The notes under the pieces: model-generated
The model's database searches: none
What the model saw: the letters and a program-made list of their open reading frames with translations, nothing else
What the model was told of the DNA's origin: nothing
In this document: positions 35,270 through 43,974 of the stretch, one piece after another
How positions within the stretch are numbered: the stretch's first letter is position 1
Layout: every line of letters begins with the position of its first letter
DNA from: Candidatus Aerophobota bacterium
Lineage (GTDB): Bacteria > Aerophobota > Aerophobia > Aerophobales > JAGGXI01
DNA: 64,000 nt
Assembly: GCA_021163155.1 (NCBI GenBank)
Contig: JAGGXI010000014.1
Span: 11,790-75,789 of the forward strand
Direction of reading: 5' to 3'
Made by a program: the position numbers and the translations under genes

Positions 35270-36661
35270 TTATCTCCACATAGGCGTTCTCGGAGTTAAC
35301 TTATCAGTCCGATATAAATGTAAAATCGTCCTTGAACAATAAAATATAGCACTGATTAATGACCATATAAATATTGTAACCAATGACCAGAAAGGTATAT
35401 TTAGCAAAACACCTATTAAGATGAAAATTATGTAACTATTCTTTCTACCGTCAAATTTTCTAAATAGTTGTTCGGTTCGTTCATAATCTGGTAATGGATG
35501 TCCCTTTATTGCTTTCTCAAATGCCTGTTCGCAATAATGAGAAAAACTATCAAACAGGATTACAAATGTGCACAGCAAAATCGCTGATATCCCATAAGCT
35601 TCTGATAGGCATATGGCTAAGGCGATATACCATGAATGCTCAAATAGAAAATCGAAGGCGTGCTCCATTTCTCCAATATTTGAAGAGGCTATTTTCACTC
35701 TTGAGAGTTTTCCGTCCACACCATCCATAAATGAAACAATGAAGGTGAGAAGGGAAGCAAACAATAAGTATCCTTTAAGAAATAAAAATGTGGATGTATA
35801 AGCAATTACATTTGTTAGTATAGTAACCTGGTTTGGTGTAATCCGCGTATTTGCCAATCTACTCACAATAAAGTTTTCTATTGGCTTATTTACATAGGTT
35901 GCAAGCAAGTCATTTCTTCCTTTGCAAGCATTCTCAATCAAAAGCTTTTTTGCTTTGATTAAATCTTTCTTTGTATCAATATCTATCCAAAAAGGTTTGA
36001 TCTCCTTCCGCATGCTCGGGATATAGCTGTTAATTTGCGTGATATCGAAAACTTGGGCATCTCTGTTCTTTGCCGCCTTATCAATGCCATCTGCAAGTTC
36101 GGTTTTGCCTTCCTTTGCTGCCTCTTCAACATAAGAAAGTATTTTTGGCGAGCATAAGAAGATACCAGTGTCTATGCAATTTGATTCCTCTACGTTCTTG
36201 CCTATATTAACAATCTTTCCCCTCTTTTCCATAACTTTCGTATCCCCCGGTGACGGTTCTCTTCTGTCAACTGCTAAAATAACAGAACTTCTTATATCAT
36301 AATCAACAAGTTCTTTCAGGATGCGGTAATCGAATATATGGTCTGCCATCAACAACACAAAATTTTCATTCAACAATTCTTTAGCCTTTAAAACAGAAAT
36401 CCCATTTCCTCTCTTCCATTCTCTATTTTCAATATAAGTTATCTTTACACCTAACCTTTCTCCATCTCCCAGTTTTGCTATTATTTTATTCCCGAGATAG
36501 CCGACAACAACCACAAATTCATTAATACCAGATTGCTTTGCTGTTCGCACTATCCTTTCAATTAAAGACAAACCCGAAAGTTGAGCCAGGGGCTTAGGTT
36601 TATCTTTAGTTAGACTTTCAAGTCTGCCACCTTTCCCAGCAGCAATTATTAAGGCTTTCAT
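35270..36661 (-). CDS. nucleotidyltransferase/CDP-alcohol phosphotransferase fusion (IPCT-DIPPS-like)
   Basis: 463 residues. The N-terminal nucleotidyltransferase (1-240) starts IIAAGKGGRLESLTKDKPKP and has the metal Asp in LLMADHIFD. The C-terminal membrane domain (about 250-450) is of the CDP-alcohol phosphatidyltransferase type with several helices. This order matches the bifunctional inositol-1-phosphate cytidylyltransferase/di-myo-inositol-phosphate synthase of hyperthermophiles. The motif at 313-341 keeps D313, D316, G317, S320-R321 and G330, but the last two canonical aspartates are His334 and Phe338; D337 and E341 are nearby. The product may therefore differ from DIP. Confidence 0.8.
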   Translation of the reverse strand: MKALIIAAGKGGRLESLTKDKPKPLAQLSGLSLIERIVRTAKQSGINEFVVVVGYLGNKIIAKLGDGERLGVKITYIENREWKRGNGISVLKAKELLNENFVLLMADHIFDYRILKELVDYDIRSSVILAVDRREPSPGDTKVMEKRGKIVNIGKNVEESNCIDTGIFLCSPKILSYVEEAAKEGKTELADGIDKAAKNRDAQVFDITQINSYIPSMRKEIKPFWIDIDTKKDLIKAKKLLIENACKGRNDLLATYVNKPIENFIVSRLANTRITPNQVTILTNVIAYTSTFLFLKGYLLFASLLTFIVSFMDGVDGKLSRVKIASSNIGEMEHAFDFLFEHSWYIALAICLSEAYGISAILLCTFVILFDSFSHYCEQAFEKAIKGHPLPDYERTEQLFRKFDGRKNSYIIFILIGVLLNIPFWSLVTIFIWSLISAIFYCSRTILHLYRTDKLTPRTPMWR

Positions 36662-37058
36662 ATTTATTCCTCTTATAGGTTCTTCTTCCCCTTCTTCTTC
36701 TTCTCTTTCTCTGCCATATTAACTTGTTTCCTTTGTGTTGCTTCCTATGCAAAGCTAAGAGAGACTTTTAGAAAGTATGTAGAATTTATATTAAGTTTTA
36801 AAAAAGTCAAGAGGGGGCGTGTCAAATTATTTAAGGTGTTTTATTTATTATAATTTAAGGTATCAATTTTCCCTTGAAAGATTACCTTAAACCATTTATG
36901 ATTCCACATTACAGAGATTAAAAATTTTAGAGGTAAAGGGTAGAGAAGATATCTGATGATCCGGTATGTTTTTGGTTAGTTTGAAAGAAGAAAAGAAGTA
37001 TGGATAGAGAATTATGTAATATATAACAAAAATCCAATGTCTTTCCGGATGCCAATTT
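36662..37058. other. intergenic region
   Basis: 397 bp of AT-rich sequence upstream of the fusion gene. I found no supported gene. Reading frames here look like chance openings. Confidence 0.4.
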
Positions 37059-37175
37059 CTATTCATGAAGTTGGATTTCATAAAGCAAGAGGGAACTATT
37101 CCATATCTTCTTAAAATAATTTTGTAGTTCTTCAACTACCTCTCTCGATTTGATAATGACAGAAACTTCATTGAG
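37059..37175 (-). pseudogene. duplicated C-terminal scrap of the PLD-like nuclease
   Basis: Bases 37089-37175 repeat 33153-33240 almost exactly and encode NEVSVIIKSREVVEELQNYF, the end of the PLD-like protein at 33140, then read on to a new stop at 37059. No signal peptide or HKD motif is present. It abuts the next pseudogene, suggesting a recombination junction. Confidence 0.85.
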
Positions 37176-37580
37176 GTTTTCCCGGTATTTCCACTCTTGG
37201 AGCAGCAAGGTAAGCTCCAGCACAAATCCCAATGTAGCCTCCTCCATTAGCCACAAACTTTCGAATCATCTCAAATCCTTTCTTATCCAAACCACTCACA
37301 GCCCTTTTTGTATAACCACCGGGAATGATTAATACCGAATAGTTTTTTAAATTTCCTTTTTTAAAATCACCTTCATTTACTCTACTATAAGAGATTTCTA
37401 ATTCATCAAGAGCAAATCAACATCTTTTGCTAACTCTGCCCCAGAGCCAATATAAAGACATACCTCAATTTTTTCGACCTTTTTAGGATATATTCTGTAT
37501 CCAATCATGATTGATAGACCCAAAATACCAATGAAAATTATAAGAAACTTTGAAAAAGGAGATGATTCTATTTTTCTCAT
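37172..37580 (-). pseudogene. frameshifted BPL_N/class I amidotransferase-like protein
   Basis: From ATG 37580 the frame gives a membrane anchor (FLIIFIGILGLSIMIGYRIY) and VCLYIGSGAELAKDVD, then stops. One shift near 37405 restores DELEISYSRV, VLIIPGGYTKRAV and ANGGGYIGICAGAYLAA. The PGG and GxCAGAY motifs fit the biotin-protein-ligase N-terminal-like amidotransferase fold, with a cysteine in nucleophile position. The C-terminal half is missing where the PLD fragment begins, so it is a true remnant. Confidence 0.72.
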
Positions 37581-37635
37581 TAATCTAATATAAATGCGCT
37601 ATGTTTTTTAAAAAAATGGAAATAATACTTTCAAG

Positions 37636-37842
37636 TCATTTTAAGCTTTCATCTATTGTTCCATCAGGCAGAATATAATCAGGAGATACATATCCTTCCT
37701 CTTCAAATCTCTTTTTTCTAATGCAATCCTTACCACCATTCCAACAGTATTTTTCCACCCATTTTTTATCCAATTTCCCCTGGTCATAAGCTCTCTTAAT
37801 AGCGGAGGTTTCGTTATACCATTTACAAAATTTTTTTTTCAT
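37636..37842 (-). CDS. small cysteine-containing hypothetical protein
   Basis: 68 residues. It begins KKKFCKWYN, has YCWNGGKDCIRKKRFEEEG in the middle and ends VSPDYILPDGTIDESLK. The spacing Cys6, Cys33, Cys40 and the closing PDG recur in tiny uncharacterised proteins of anaerobes, perhaps metal- or cluster-binding. No membrane segment. Function unknown. Confidence 0.55.
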   Translation of the reverse strand: MKKKFCKWYNETSAIKRAYDQGKLDKKWVEKYCWNGGKDCIRKKRFEEEGYVSPDYILPDGTIDESLK

Positions 37843-37890
37843 TTTTTCTCATATCACTTCTTCTTTTTTGTTCATTTTTGGCATTTCTAT

Positions 37891-38085
37891 TTAGCCTTTT
37901 TCTTTAAATATTTTATTAGCTTTGTTGACCGCTTTACAGAACCTTTCCCATTCATCAAACTTGAAAGCACAACTTGCCGATACATCAGCAGAGGCAATGT
38001 ACAGACCTATTTCTTCACCTTCAAGCTCACAGCCTATAGATAAAAACTCCCCAATTTTTGTTTGTGGTAATAACTCTTTTTTCAA
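37891..38085 (-). CDS. small hypothetical protein
   Basis: 64 residues, no known family recognised. The sequence is acidic and soluble, with GEFLSIGCELEGEEIGLYI as a likely beta hairpin and FDEWERFCKAVNKANKIF as a terminal amphipathic helix. It lies 12 bp downstream of the 51-residue gene and 48 bp upstream of the cysteine-containing one, all leftward, so the three probably form one transcript. Confidence 0.5.
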   Translation of the reverse strand: MKKELLPQTKIGEFLSIGCELEGEEIGLYIASADVSASCAFKFDEWERFCKAVNKANKIFKEKG

Positions 38086-38097
38086 TTCTTACTCCTT

Positions 38098-38253
38098 TCA
38101 GAAAGGAAACTTCCAAACTTTTCTTACAAGTTTTCTGCCGATAACCTTATTTTTTGCCCTTCTTGCTATTTTCTTAGGATCACCGCTTGAGAGTTTCTCT
38201 ACATCATTTGCCATTCTCGCTAATTGATAGAGAAAGCTAACACTTTTAGACAT
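38098..38253 (-). CDS. 51-residue basic hypothetical protein
   Basis: Begins MSKSVSFLYQLARMANDVEK and ends RKLVRKVWKFPF. GGAGG lies 8 bp before the ATG, which supports real translation. It is highly basic, especially DPKKIARRAKNKV. Proteins of this shape are common among short genes of phages and mobile elements, where their role is unknown. It heads the three-gene group. Confidence 0.55.
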   Translation of the reverse strand: MSKSVSFLYQLARMANDVEKLSSGDPKKIARRAKNKVIGRKLVRKVWKFPF

Positions 38254-38347
38254 AGCAGCCTCCCTTTAATTTCCTGTAGTTATACTAATTTTTAACTCCT
38301 CATATTCCAAAACAAAGGTAAAACAAATCTTCTTAAGGTCAGGTTTT

Positions 38348-38662
38348 TCAATTATGGTAATTACTTACTTTAGTTGATTTAATTATACTTTTTATTATAT
38401 TATCAAAATCTTTTCGATGAACCACAGCAAAAATATAGACCACAGTATCCCTAATGTGATAAATAATCCGGTAGTTGCCGAATCTTAGCCGAAACAATGG
38501 AATTTTATGGGATATCTTTATTTTTTTAACAGATTTAGCGGTGGGTAAAGGTGAATTTTCTAGTATTTTGAGTTTTTGTAGCAATTTAATTCTTAAATTG
38601 GCTTCAATTTTCCATAAATCTTTTTTTCCAATGTCAGCAATAACTACTTTAAATTTTGCCAA
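38348..38662 (-). CDS. RelE-family toxin
   Basis: About 104 residues from the TTG at 38662, which overlaps the antitoxin stop; an ATG at 38683 would give 111 residues with an atypical leader. The RelE/ParE order is clear: FKVVIADIGKKDLWKIEANL, a proline-rich turn, IPLFRLRFGNYRIIYHI (the conserved R-x-G-x-Y-R-I-I-Y strand) and VVHRKDFD. It is probably a ribosome-dependent mRNA endonuclease or a gyrase poison. Start choice is uncertain. Confidence 0.8.
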   Translation of the reverse strand: MAKFKVVIADIGKKDLWKIEANLRIKLLQKLKILENSPLPTAKSVKKIKISHKIPLFRLRFGNYRIIYHIRDTVVYIFAVVHRKDFDNIIKSIIKSTKVSNYHN

Positions 38663-38921
38663 TCTCTTCCTCTGTTTCAGCAATCAACTTGTCAATGTCC
38701 GTAGTTTTCCCTTCAAGAGATTCTTTGTAAGCTTTTTTAAGTTTTTCTTTGAATTTAGGATGATTTAAAAAAATGTAATCCTCTATTTCATCTTGAGTGA
38801 TTCTTCGAATAACAGCCCGAGGTTTACCCCGATAGGTTATGAAGACATGTTCCCCTTTATCTGTTTTTTGTAAAATCTTGGCTGTATTTAGCCTAAGCTC
38901 TCTTACATTAACAAAAGCCAT
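38649..38921 (-). CDS. Phd/YefM-type antitoxin
   Basis: 90 residues. The N-terminal Phd/YefM domain reads VNVRELRLNTAKILQKTDKG, then HVFITYRGKPRAVI. The acidic C-terminal helix (DIDKLIAETEEEIGKI) should bind the toxin. It overlaps the toxin start and has a strong promoter at 38964-38991. Confidence 0.85.
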   Translation of the reverse strand: MAFVNVRELRLNTAKILQKTDKGEHVFITYRGKPRAVIRRITQDEIEDYIFLNHPKFKEKLKKAYKESLEGKTTDIDKLIAETEEEIGKI

Positions 38922-38963
38922 TTTCGCCCCCTTTTTAGAAGTTTTGTTTCCTTTTTGTGTTAC

Positions 38964-38991
38964 ATTATACTTTTAAAATTGAAATTGTCAA
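38964..38991 (-). promoter_or_regulatory. consensus promoter of the Phd/RelE pair
   Basis: Minus strand: TTGACA (38991-38986), 16 bp, TATAAT (38969-38964). Both hexamers are perfect consensus. Confidence 0.7.
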
Positions 38992-39010
38992 CCAACTTTT
39001 GCACGAAAAA

Positions 39011-39060
39011 AATGGTAGCCGCAAGGCTCAGAGCCTGCGTAAAACAGCGCAACCTTACTT
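39011..39060. repeat. fragment of the ~200-bp repeat
   Basis: GGTAGCCGCAAGGCTCAGAG CCTGCG matches the first quarter of 10563-10766 in the same orientation, followed by a degraded CGCAACCTTACTTTACCGATC. Confidence 0.75.
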
Positions 39061-39319
39061 TACCGATCAATCTTGATAGTGCAAGGATAACTACAGCTTA
39101 AATGTGATATTTGTGATTTTGAAATTAATCTTTCTCTTCTTACATAGATCGTTATTAATGCAAACATTACGGATTGCAAGATATTCTAAAAATCTAATAA
39201 GATGAGTTTCTTACAAAAGTTGGCTCTCAATTAAAATAAATATCCCGTATTTTTTCAAGATAAAATATTGTATTTTTATTAATATTATCGGTAAAATAGA
39301 GAAAAACTTTAAAATTTAA

Positions 39320-41452
39320 TCACTCTTTTAACCTTGCTGCCAGTTTTGTATATCTTTTAGCTATTTTGTTATTTTTTACTGCTATTGCCAAAGCTTTTGT
39401 TTGACCTATAAGGATGGCTAACTTTTTGGCTCTGGTTAGAGCAGTATACAAAAGGTTTCTTTGTAACATTATATAATGGGAAGTAATGACAGGCATTACT
39501 ATAGCTGGATATTCAGATCCCTGACTTTTATGAACACTTATAGCATAGGCTAAACAGATCTCAGCAATATCTGCCCCTTCATAAAGAACTTCTTTTTCGG
39601 AGAAGCGGACCCACAGTCTCTCCTCGCTTGAGTCTATATTACTTATCCTTCCTATATCTCCATTAAACACTTCCTTTTGATAGTTGTTTCTAAGTTGCAT
39701 TACTTTATCCCCTATTTTAAATTTTGTTCTACCCCAGGAGAGAAAGTGACTATTTAAATTAAAAACATTTTGTAAATCCTGGTTTAATCTATCCACCCCA
39801 ACAACTCCCCTATAAAGAGGCGAGATAACTTGAACATCTTCTATAGGATCCAAACCAAAATATCTGGGAATCTCTTTTTTACAGAGATTTAATATCTTCT
39901 CTCTTACTTCCTCAGGCTCCTCTTTTACTAAAAAATAGAAGTCTCGCTTCGGAGAGCCTCTTAGATAAGGAAACTTTCCTTGATTTATTCGGTGAGCATT
40001 GACCACAATTAAACTTTTTCTTGCCTGACGAAAAATATGAGTTAATTTTACTGTTTTTATTCGGTCAGAGCTAATAATATCTTTAAGCACATTCCCCGCT
40101 CCTACCGCTGGAAGCTGATCATAATCTCCAACAAGGATGAGTCGGCAGGAAGGCTGAAGAGCACGTAAAAAAGCATACATCAGAAGAATATCCATCATAG
40201 AGGTCTCGTCCACAATGAGAAATTCCGCAGCCAGTTTTCTCTTCTCGTTTCTTCCAAAACCTTTCTCTGGAGCAAACTCTAACAACTTATGTAAAGTAGA
40301 TGCTCTTTCTCCTGTAGCTTCGGATAACCTTTTTGCCGCTCTTCCAGTAGGAGCAGCAAGAGAAGCCTTTATTTTTAACTGCTGAAGAATAAGAACAATA
40401 GACCTTAACGTCGTAGTCTTTCCTGTTCCTGGACCTCCCGTGAGGACCATTATTTTCTCAGTTAAAGCAGTCTTCACTGCTTCCATTTGCTCAATAGTAA
40501 GAATAATCCCCTGTTTCTTTTTAAGCCAATTGGTTAACTTTTCCCAGGAAATATTAAAAGCTTTTCCTTTGGTTTTCAAAAGTTCTGCTATTTTCCGAGC
40601 TGTTCCCTTTTCTGCATAATAAAAGGGAGGAAAATATACTGCATCATCCTCTGTTATTACTTTATTCTCTTTAACAAGACTCTGAATAGCTATCTTTATA
40701 GCCTCTACATCTACATTCAGCACTTTAGATGCTTTCTCTTTAAGGACATCCCGGGGAAGAAAAATATGACCTTCTCCAGCACTATCTGTAAGAACATATC
40801 TTATACCTGCTTTTATTCGTAAGAGAGAGGTCTCTTTTATCCCTAAATTAGCAGCAATGGAATCCGCAGTTTTGAATCCTATCCCAAAAATATCTTCAAC
40901 CAGCTGGTAAGGGTTTTCTCTTAACTTCTCAATAGTTTCCTCTCCGTAAGCCTTGTATATCTTGACAGCAAATAGAGAACTTACTCCGTAAGAGTGAAGA
41001 AAAACCATTATCTCTTTTATCTTTTCCTGTTCCCGTAAAGAGGAGGTTATTTTCTCCTTTCTTTTTGGTCCTATCCCTGGTACTTCTTCCAGCCTTTTTG
41101 GACTTTTCTCTATTATCTCAAGAGAATCTTTTCCAAAATGGCCTACAATTCTGTCTGCAGTTACAGGACCAACTCCCTTAATCATTCCTGAACCGAGGTA
41201 TTTTTTAATCCCTTCGATGGTAATGGGAGTCAGTTTCTTGTAAGTATTTATTTTAAACTGCTTTCCATACTTAGGATGGCCAACCCACCATCCTTCAATC
41301 TGCAAGGCTTGTCCGGAACTTGCCTCGGCTATATTTCCTACTAAAGTGAGAAGACGACCTGGATATCGGAGAGAAGAAAACCTGGCTACTAAATAATCAT
41401 TCTTTGGATTATAATAGACTATCCTTTCTATTGTTATCTCTATTTTTTCCAT
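39320..41452 (-). CDS. recD2: RecD2-type SF1B DNA helicase
   Basis: 710 residues. The N-terminal OB-like and helix-hairpin-helix region (GVGPVTADRIVGHFG, EVPGIGPKRKEKI) precedes the motor. Walker A GGPGTGKTTT is at about 337, motif II is VDETSMMDILL, then GDYDQLPAVGAG and VHKSQGSEYPA. This is the stand-alone 5'-3' helicase of bacteria without RecBC, used in replication-fork and repair work. Monocistronic. Confidence 0.95.
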   Translation of the reverse strand: MEKIEITIERIVYYNPKNDYLVARFSSLRYPGRLLTLVGNIAEASSGQALQIEGWWVGHPKYGKQFKINTYKKLTPITIEGIKKYLGSGMIKGVGPVTADRIVGHFGKDSLEIIEKSPKRLEEVPGIGPKRKEKITSSLREQEKIKEIMVFLHSYGVSSLFAVKIYKAYGEETIEKLRENPYQLVEDIFGIGFKTADSIAANLGIKETSLLRIKAGIRYVLTDSAGEGHIFLPRDVLKEKASKVLNVDVEAIKIAIQSLVKENKVITEDDAVYFPPFYYAEKGTARKIAELLKTKGKAFNISWEKLTNWLKKKQGIILTIEQMEAVKTALTEKIMVLTGGPGTGKTTTLRSIVLILQQLKIKASLAAPTGRAAKRLSEATGERASTLHKLLEFAPEKGFGRNEKRKLAAEFLIVDETSMMDILLMYAFLRALQPSCRLILVGDYDQLPAVGAGNVLKDIISSDRIKTVKLTHIFRQARKSLIVVNAHRINQGKFPYLRGSPKRDFYFLVKEEPEEVREKILNLCKKEIPRYFGLDPIEDVQVISPLYRGVVGVDRLNQDLQNVFNLNSHFLSWGRTKFKIGDKVMQLRNNYQKEVFNGDIGRISNIDSSEERLWVRFSEKEVLYEGADIAEICLAYAISVHKSQGSEYPAIVMPVITSHYIMLQRNLLYTALTRAKKLAILIGQTKALAIAVKNNKIAKRYTKLAARLKE

Positions 41453-41703
41453 AATAGTTTTTTAATTTTTCCTTATCTTTAGTATAATCTAAATTTTATA
41501 GCAATCCGAAAGTAAGTCAAACTCGACTTTCCAACAATTGAGCCTGGATTTGATGCGAATGCTTGATAATGTTTAAAATTTTTAGTATAATAATGACTAA
41601 AGGTTACACTGGTAATATTAAACAATTAAGGCTATGGAAATTTTTTAATAAATTTTCTAAAAATATAAAAGTAAATAATAAGTTATACTGGACGGAGGAA
41701 AAA

Positions 41704-42033
41704 ATGAATAAAAAGGTAATTTTTAATCAAGACAGCTGGGAAGAAAAGGTTTTGAATTCAAATCTTCCGGTAATGGTAGATTTTTGGGCTGAATGGTGCG
41801 CTCCTTGCCATATAATAGCCCCTTTAATAGAAAAAATGGCTGAAGAATATCAAGATAAAGTCAAGGTAGGCAGATTAAATGTAGACGAAAATCCTAATAT
41901 TGCAACTAAATATAAAATTAGAGGTATACCCACTCTTTTATTTTTCAAAAATGGTCAAGTAGTAGATCAAGTTGTGGGGGTAACTCCAGAGTATGTACTA
42001 AATAAAAAATTAAAAAATTTAACAAATCAGTAA
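41704..42033 (+). CDS. trxA: thioredoxin
   Basis: 109 residues from the ATG at 41704, preceded by GGAGGAAAAA; an open frame extends back to 41563 but reads as chance sequence. The active site is WCAPC (31-35), with Ala in place of the usual Gly. VDFWAEW, cis-Pro in RGIPTLLFFKNG and the rest are normal. It reduces protein disulfides in the cytoplasm. The ABC-F gene starts 17 bp on. Confidence 0.94.
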   Translation: MNKKVIFNQDSWEEKVLNSNLPVMVDFWAEWCAPCHIIAPLIEKMAEEYQDKVKVGRLNVDENPNIATKYKIRGIPTLLFFKNGQVVDQVVGVTPEYVLNKKLKNLTNQ

Positions 42034-42049
42034 ATTTCAAGAGGTATTT

Positions 42050-43951
42050 ATGCTCCTAATAAGAGGAGACAATATATCAAAGTCTTACGGCGATAAACTT
42101 ATTATAAAAGAGAGCTCTTTTCAAATAAGCGAGAAGGAAAAGATCGGGCTTATTGGAGCTAATGGAGTAGGCAAGACTACTCTTTTAAAAATTATTTCAG
42201 GAGAGATTGAACCCGATAATAAAGGAAAAATTGTTAAAAAAAAGAACTTAAATATTGGTTATTTAACCCAGGAAATAAACCTTAATCCTAAGAATACTCT
42301 TTATAATGAGGGAATAAAGACATTTAATGAAACCCTGATGATTAAAGAAAAGATGGACAACTTAACCAAAATAATGGAAAAAGAGAAAGACAATCTTAAT
42401 AAAGCTATCAGGGAATATGGAGAGCTGCAAGAAAAATTTGAGAATAGTGGTGGATACACTTATGAAGCTCGATTAAAAGCTGTGTTCTATGGACTCGGTT
42501 TTAAAAAGAGTGACTGGAGAAGATTGGTGGAACATCTTAGTGGGGGAGAAAAATGCCGACTTGCTTATGCTAAACTCTTTTTGAGAGAACCCCATTTATT
42601 ATTATTGGATGAACCTACCAATCATCTTGATATTGAGGCAACTGAGTGGCTGGAGAAATATCTGATAGACTATGAAGGAGCAATGGTAGTTATTTCTCAT
42701 GATAGATACTTTTTGGATAGAGTTGTGCAAAAAATCTGGGAACTTGAAGGAAAAGAGCTAAAACACTACTCAGGGAACTACACCCATTACTTAAAAGAGA
42801 AAGAAGAAAAAATTAAACAGCAAGAAAAAAGATATAAACTCCAGGAAAGGGAAATTAGCCGTCAGGAGGAGTTTATTAAAAAAAATATTGTTGGCCAGAC
42901 AACAAAACAAGCCCAAAGTCGAAGAAAGATGCTCAATAAGATGGATAGGATTGAAAGACCTCAAAGAGAGAAAAAAATAGCTATTAGTTTCTCGCCCAAA
43001 TTGCGGGGAGGAAATAAAGTGCTTGAAGTCTCTCGTCTCACCAAATCTTTTAAAGAAAAACTCCTCTTTAAAAATCTAAGCCTTAAGATAGAAAGAGGTG
43101 AGCGTATAGGAATTATAGGACCTAATGGAACAGGGAAGACTACTTTATTAAAAATAGTTATAGGAAAGGAGAAGTCTAACGGGGGCGAGGTAAAAGTAGG
43201 CAAAGGAATTAAGATAGGATATTATGACCAGCATTTAGCAGAACTTAATCCTGAAAATTCTGTTCTAAAAGAGATATGGTCAATAAATCCTGAAATGAAG
43301 ATTGAGAAGGCACGCTCATTCTTAGGAAGATTTCTATTTACTCAAGAAGACGCATTTACTTCTGTAAAGAATTTAAGTGGAGGAGAAAAGGCGAGAGTGC
43401 TTTTAGCTAAGATAATGTTATCTGGGGTAAATTTTCTTATCCTTGATGAGCCAACAAATCATCTCGATATAAGCTCGAGAAGAATTTTAGAAAAAGCTCT
43501 TGTAGATTATGAGGGGACTATTCTGGTTGTCTCCCATGATAGATATTTTCTGGATAAAATAGTAGAAAAGATTATCTATTTTGGCAAAGGTAGTAATGTA
43601 GAGATTTATTCGGGAAATTACTCTTACTTTTTAGAGAAAAAAAGAGAGAAAGAAAAACTACTAAAAGAAGAAAAAAAGCCAAAAAAGGTAAAAATAAAGA
43701 GGGCTAAAAGAAAGTCCCCCAAAAGAGTCTCCATATTATCCAGTTTTAAGGAAATCGAAGATAAAATTATCTTCTTAGAAAAAGAGAAGGAGAAGATAAC
43801 CCAAGAATTGGAAAAAAATGAAATTTATCAGGATACAAAAAAGTTAAATAATTTAATTGGGAAATATCAAGAACTTTCCCAAAAACTGGACATTTTCTAC
43901 GACGAATGGGAGAGAAGCGCCTTATCTTTAAAGGGATTCGCAAAGACTTAG
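42050..43951 (+). CDS. ABC-F family ATPase
   Basis: 633 residues with two ABC cassettes and no membrane segment. Walker A GANGVGKTT (36-44) and GPNGTGKTT, two LSGGE signatures and two LDEPTNHLDI motifs are complete. The ~80-residue basic linker (QEEFIKKNIVGQTTKQAQS) and a C-terminal coiled coil are the Uup/EttA-like layout. Such proteins act on the ribosome or in DNA maintenance. The Lys-rich tail (about 550-575) suggests RNA or DNA contact. Confidence 0.93.
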   Translation: MLLIRGDNISKSYGDKLIIKESSFQISEKEKIGLIGANGVGKTTLLKIISGEIEPDNKGKIVKKKNLNIGYLTQEINLNPKNTLYNEGIKTFNETLMIKEKMDNLTKIMEKEKDNLNKAIREYGELQEKFENSGGYTYEARLKAVFYGLGFKKSDWRRLVEHLSGGEKCRLAYAKLFLREPHLLLLDEPTNHLDIEATEWLEKYLIDYEGAMVVISHDRYFLDRVVQKIWELEGKELKHYSGNYTHYLKEKEEKIKQQEKRYKLQEREISRQEEFIKKNIVGQTTKQAQSRRKMLNKMDRIERPQREKKIAISFSPKLRGGNKVLEVSRLTKSFKEKLLFKNLSLKIERGERIGIIGPNGTGKTTLLKIVIGKEKSNGGEVKVGKGIKIGYYDQHLAELNPENSVLKEIWSINPEMKIEKARSFLGRFLFTQEDAFTSVKNLSGGEKARVLLAKIMLSGVNFLILDEPTNHLDISSRRILEKALVDYEGTILVVSHDRYFLDKIVEKIIYFGKGSNVEIYSGNYSYFLEKKREKEKLLKEEKKPKKVKIKRAKRKSPKRVSILSSFKEIEDKIIFLEKEKEKITQELEKNEIYQDTKKLNNLIGKYQELSQKLDIFYDEWERSALSLKGFAKT

Positions 43952-43974
43952 ACGCAAAAAAGAGAGGAATAATT

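Larger units (their letters stand above)
38922..39319. other. intergenic region with promoter and repeat fragment
   Basis: 398 bp between the antitoxin gene and the recD2 stop, holding the promoter at 38964 and the repeat fragment at 39011. Nothing else recognised. Confidence 0.5.

Noticed and set aside
36896-37135. 79-codon minus-strand ORF
   Set aside because: No family pattern or ribosome site, and it overlaps the PLD fragment in another frame.
41563-41703. N-terminal extension of thioredoxin
   Set aside because: The frame is open, but the sequence is low-complexity AT-rich and a strong GGAGG site stands just before ATG 41704.
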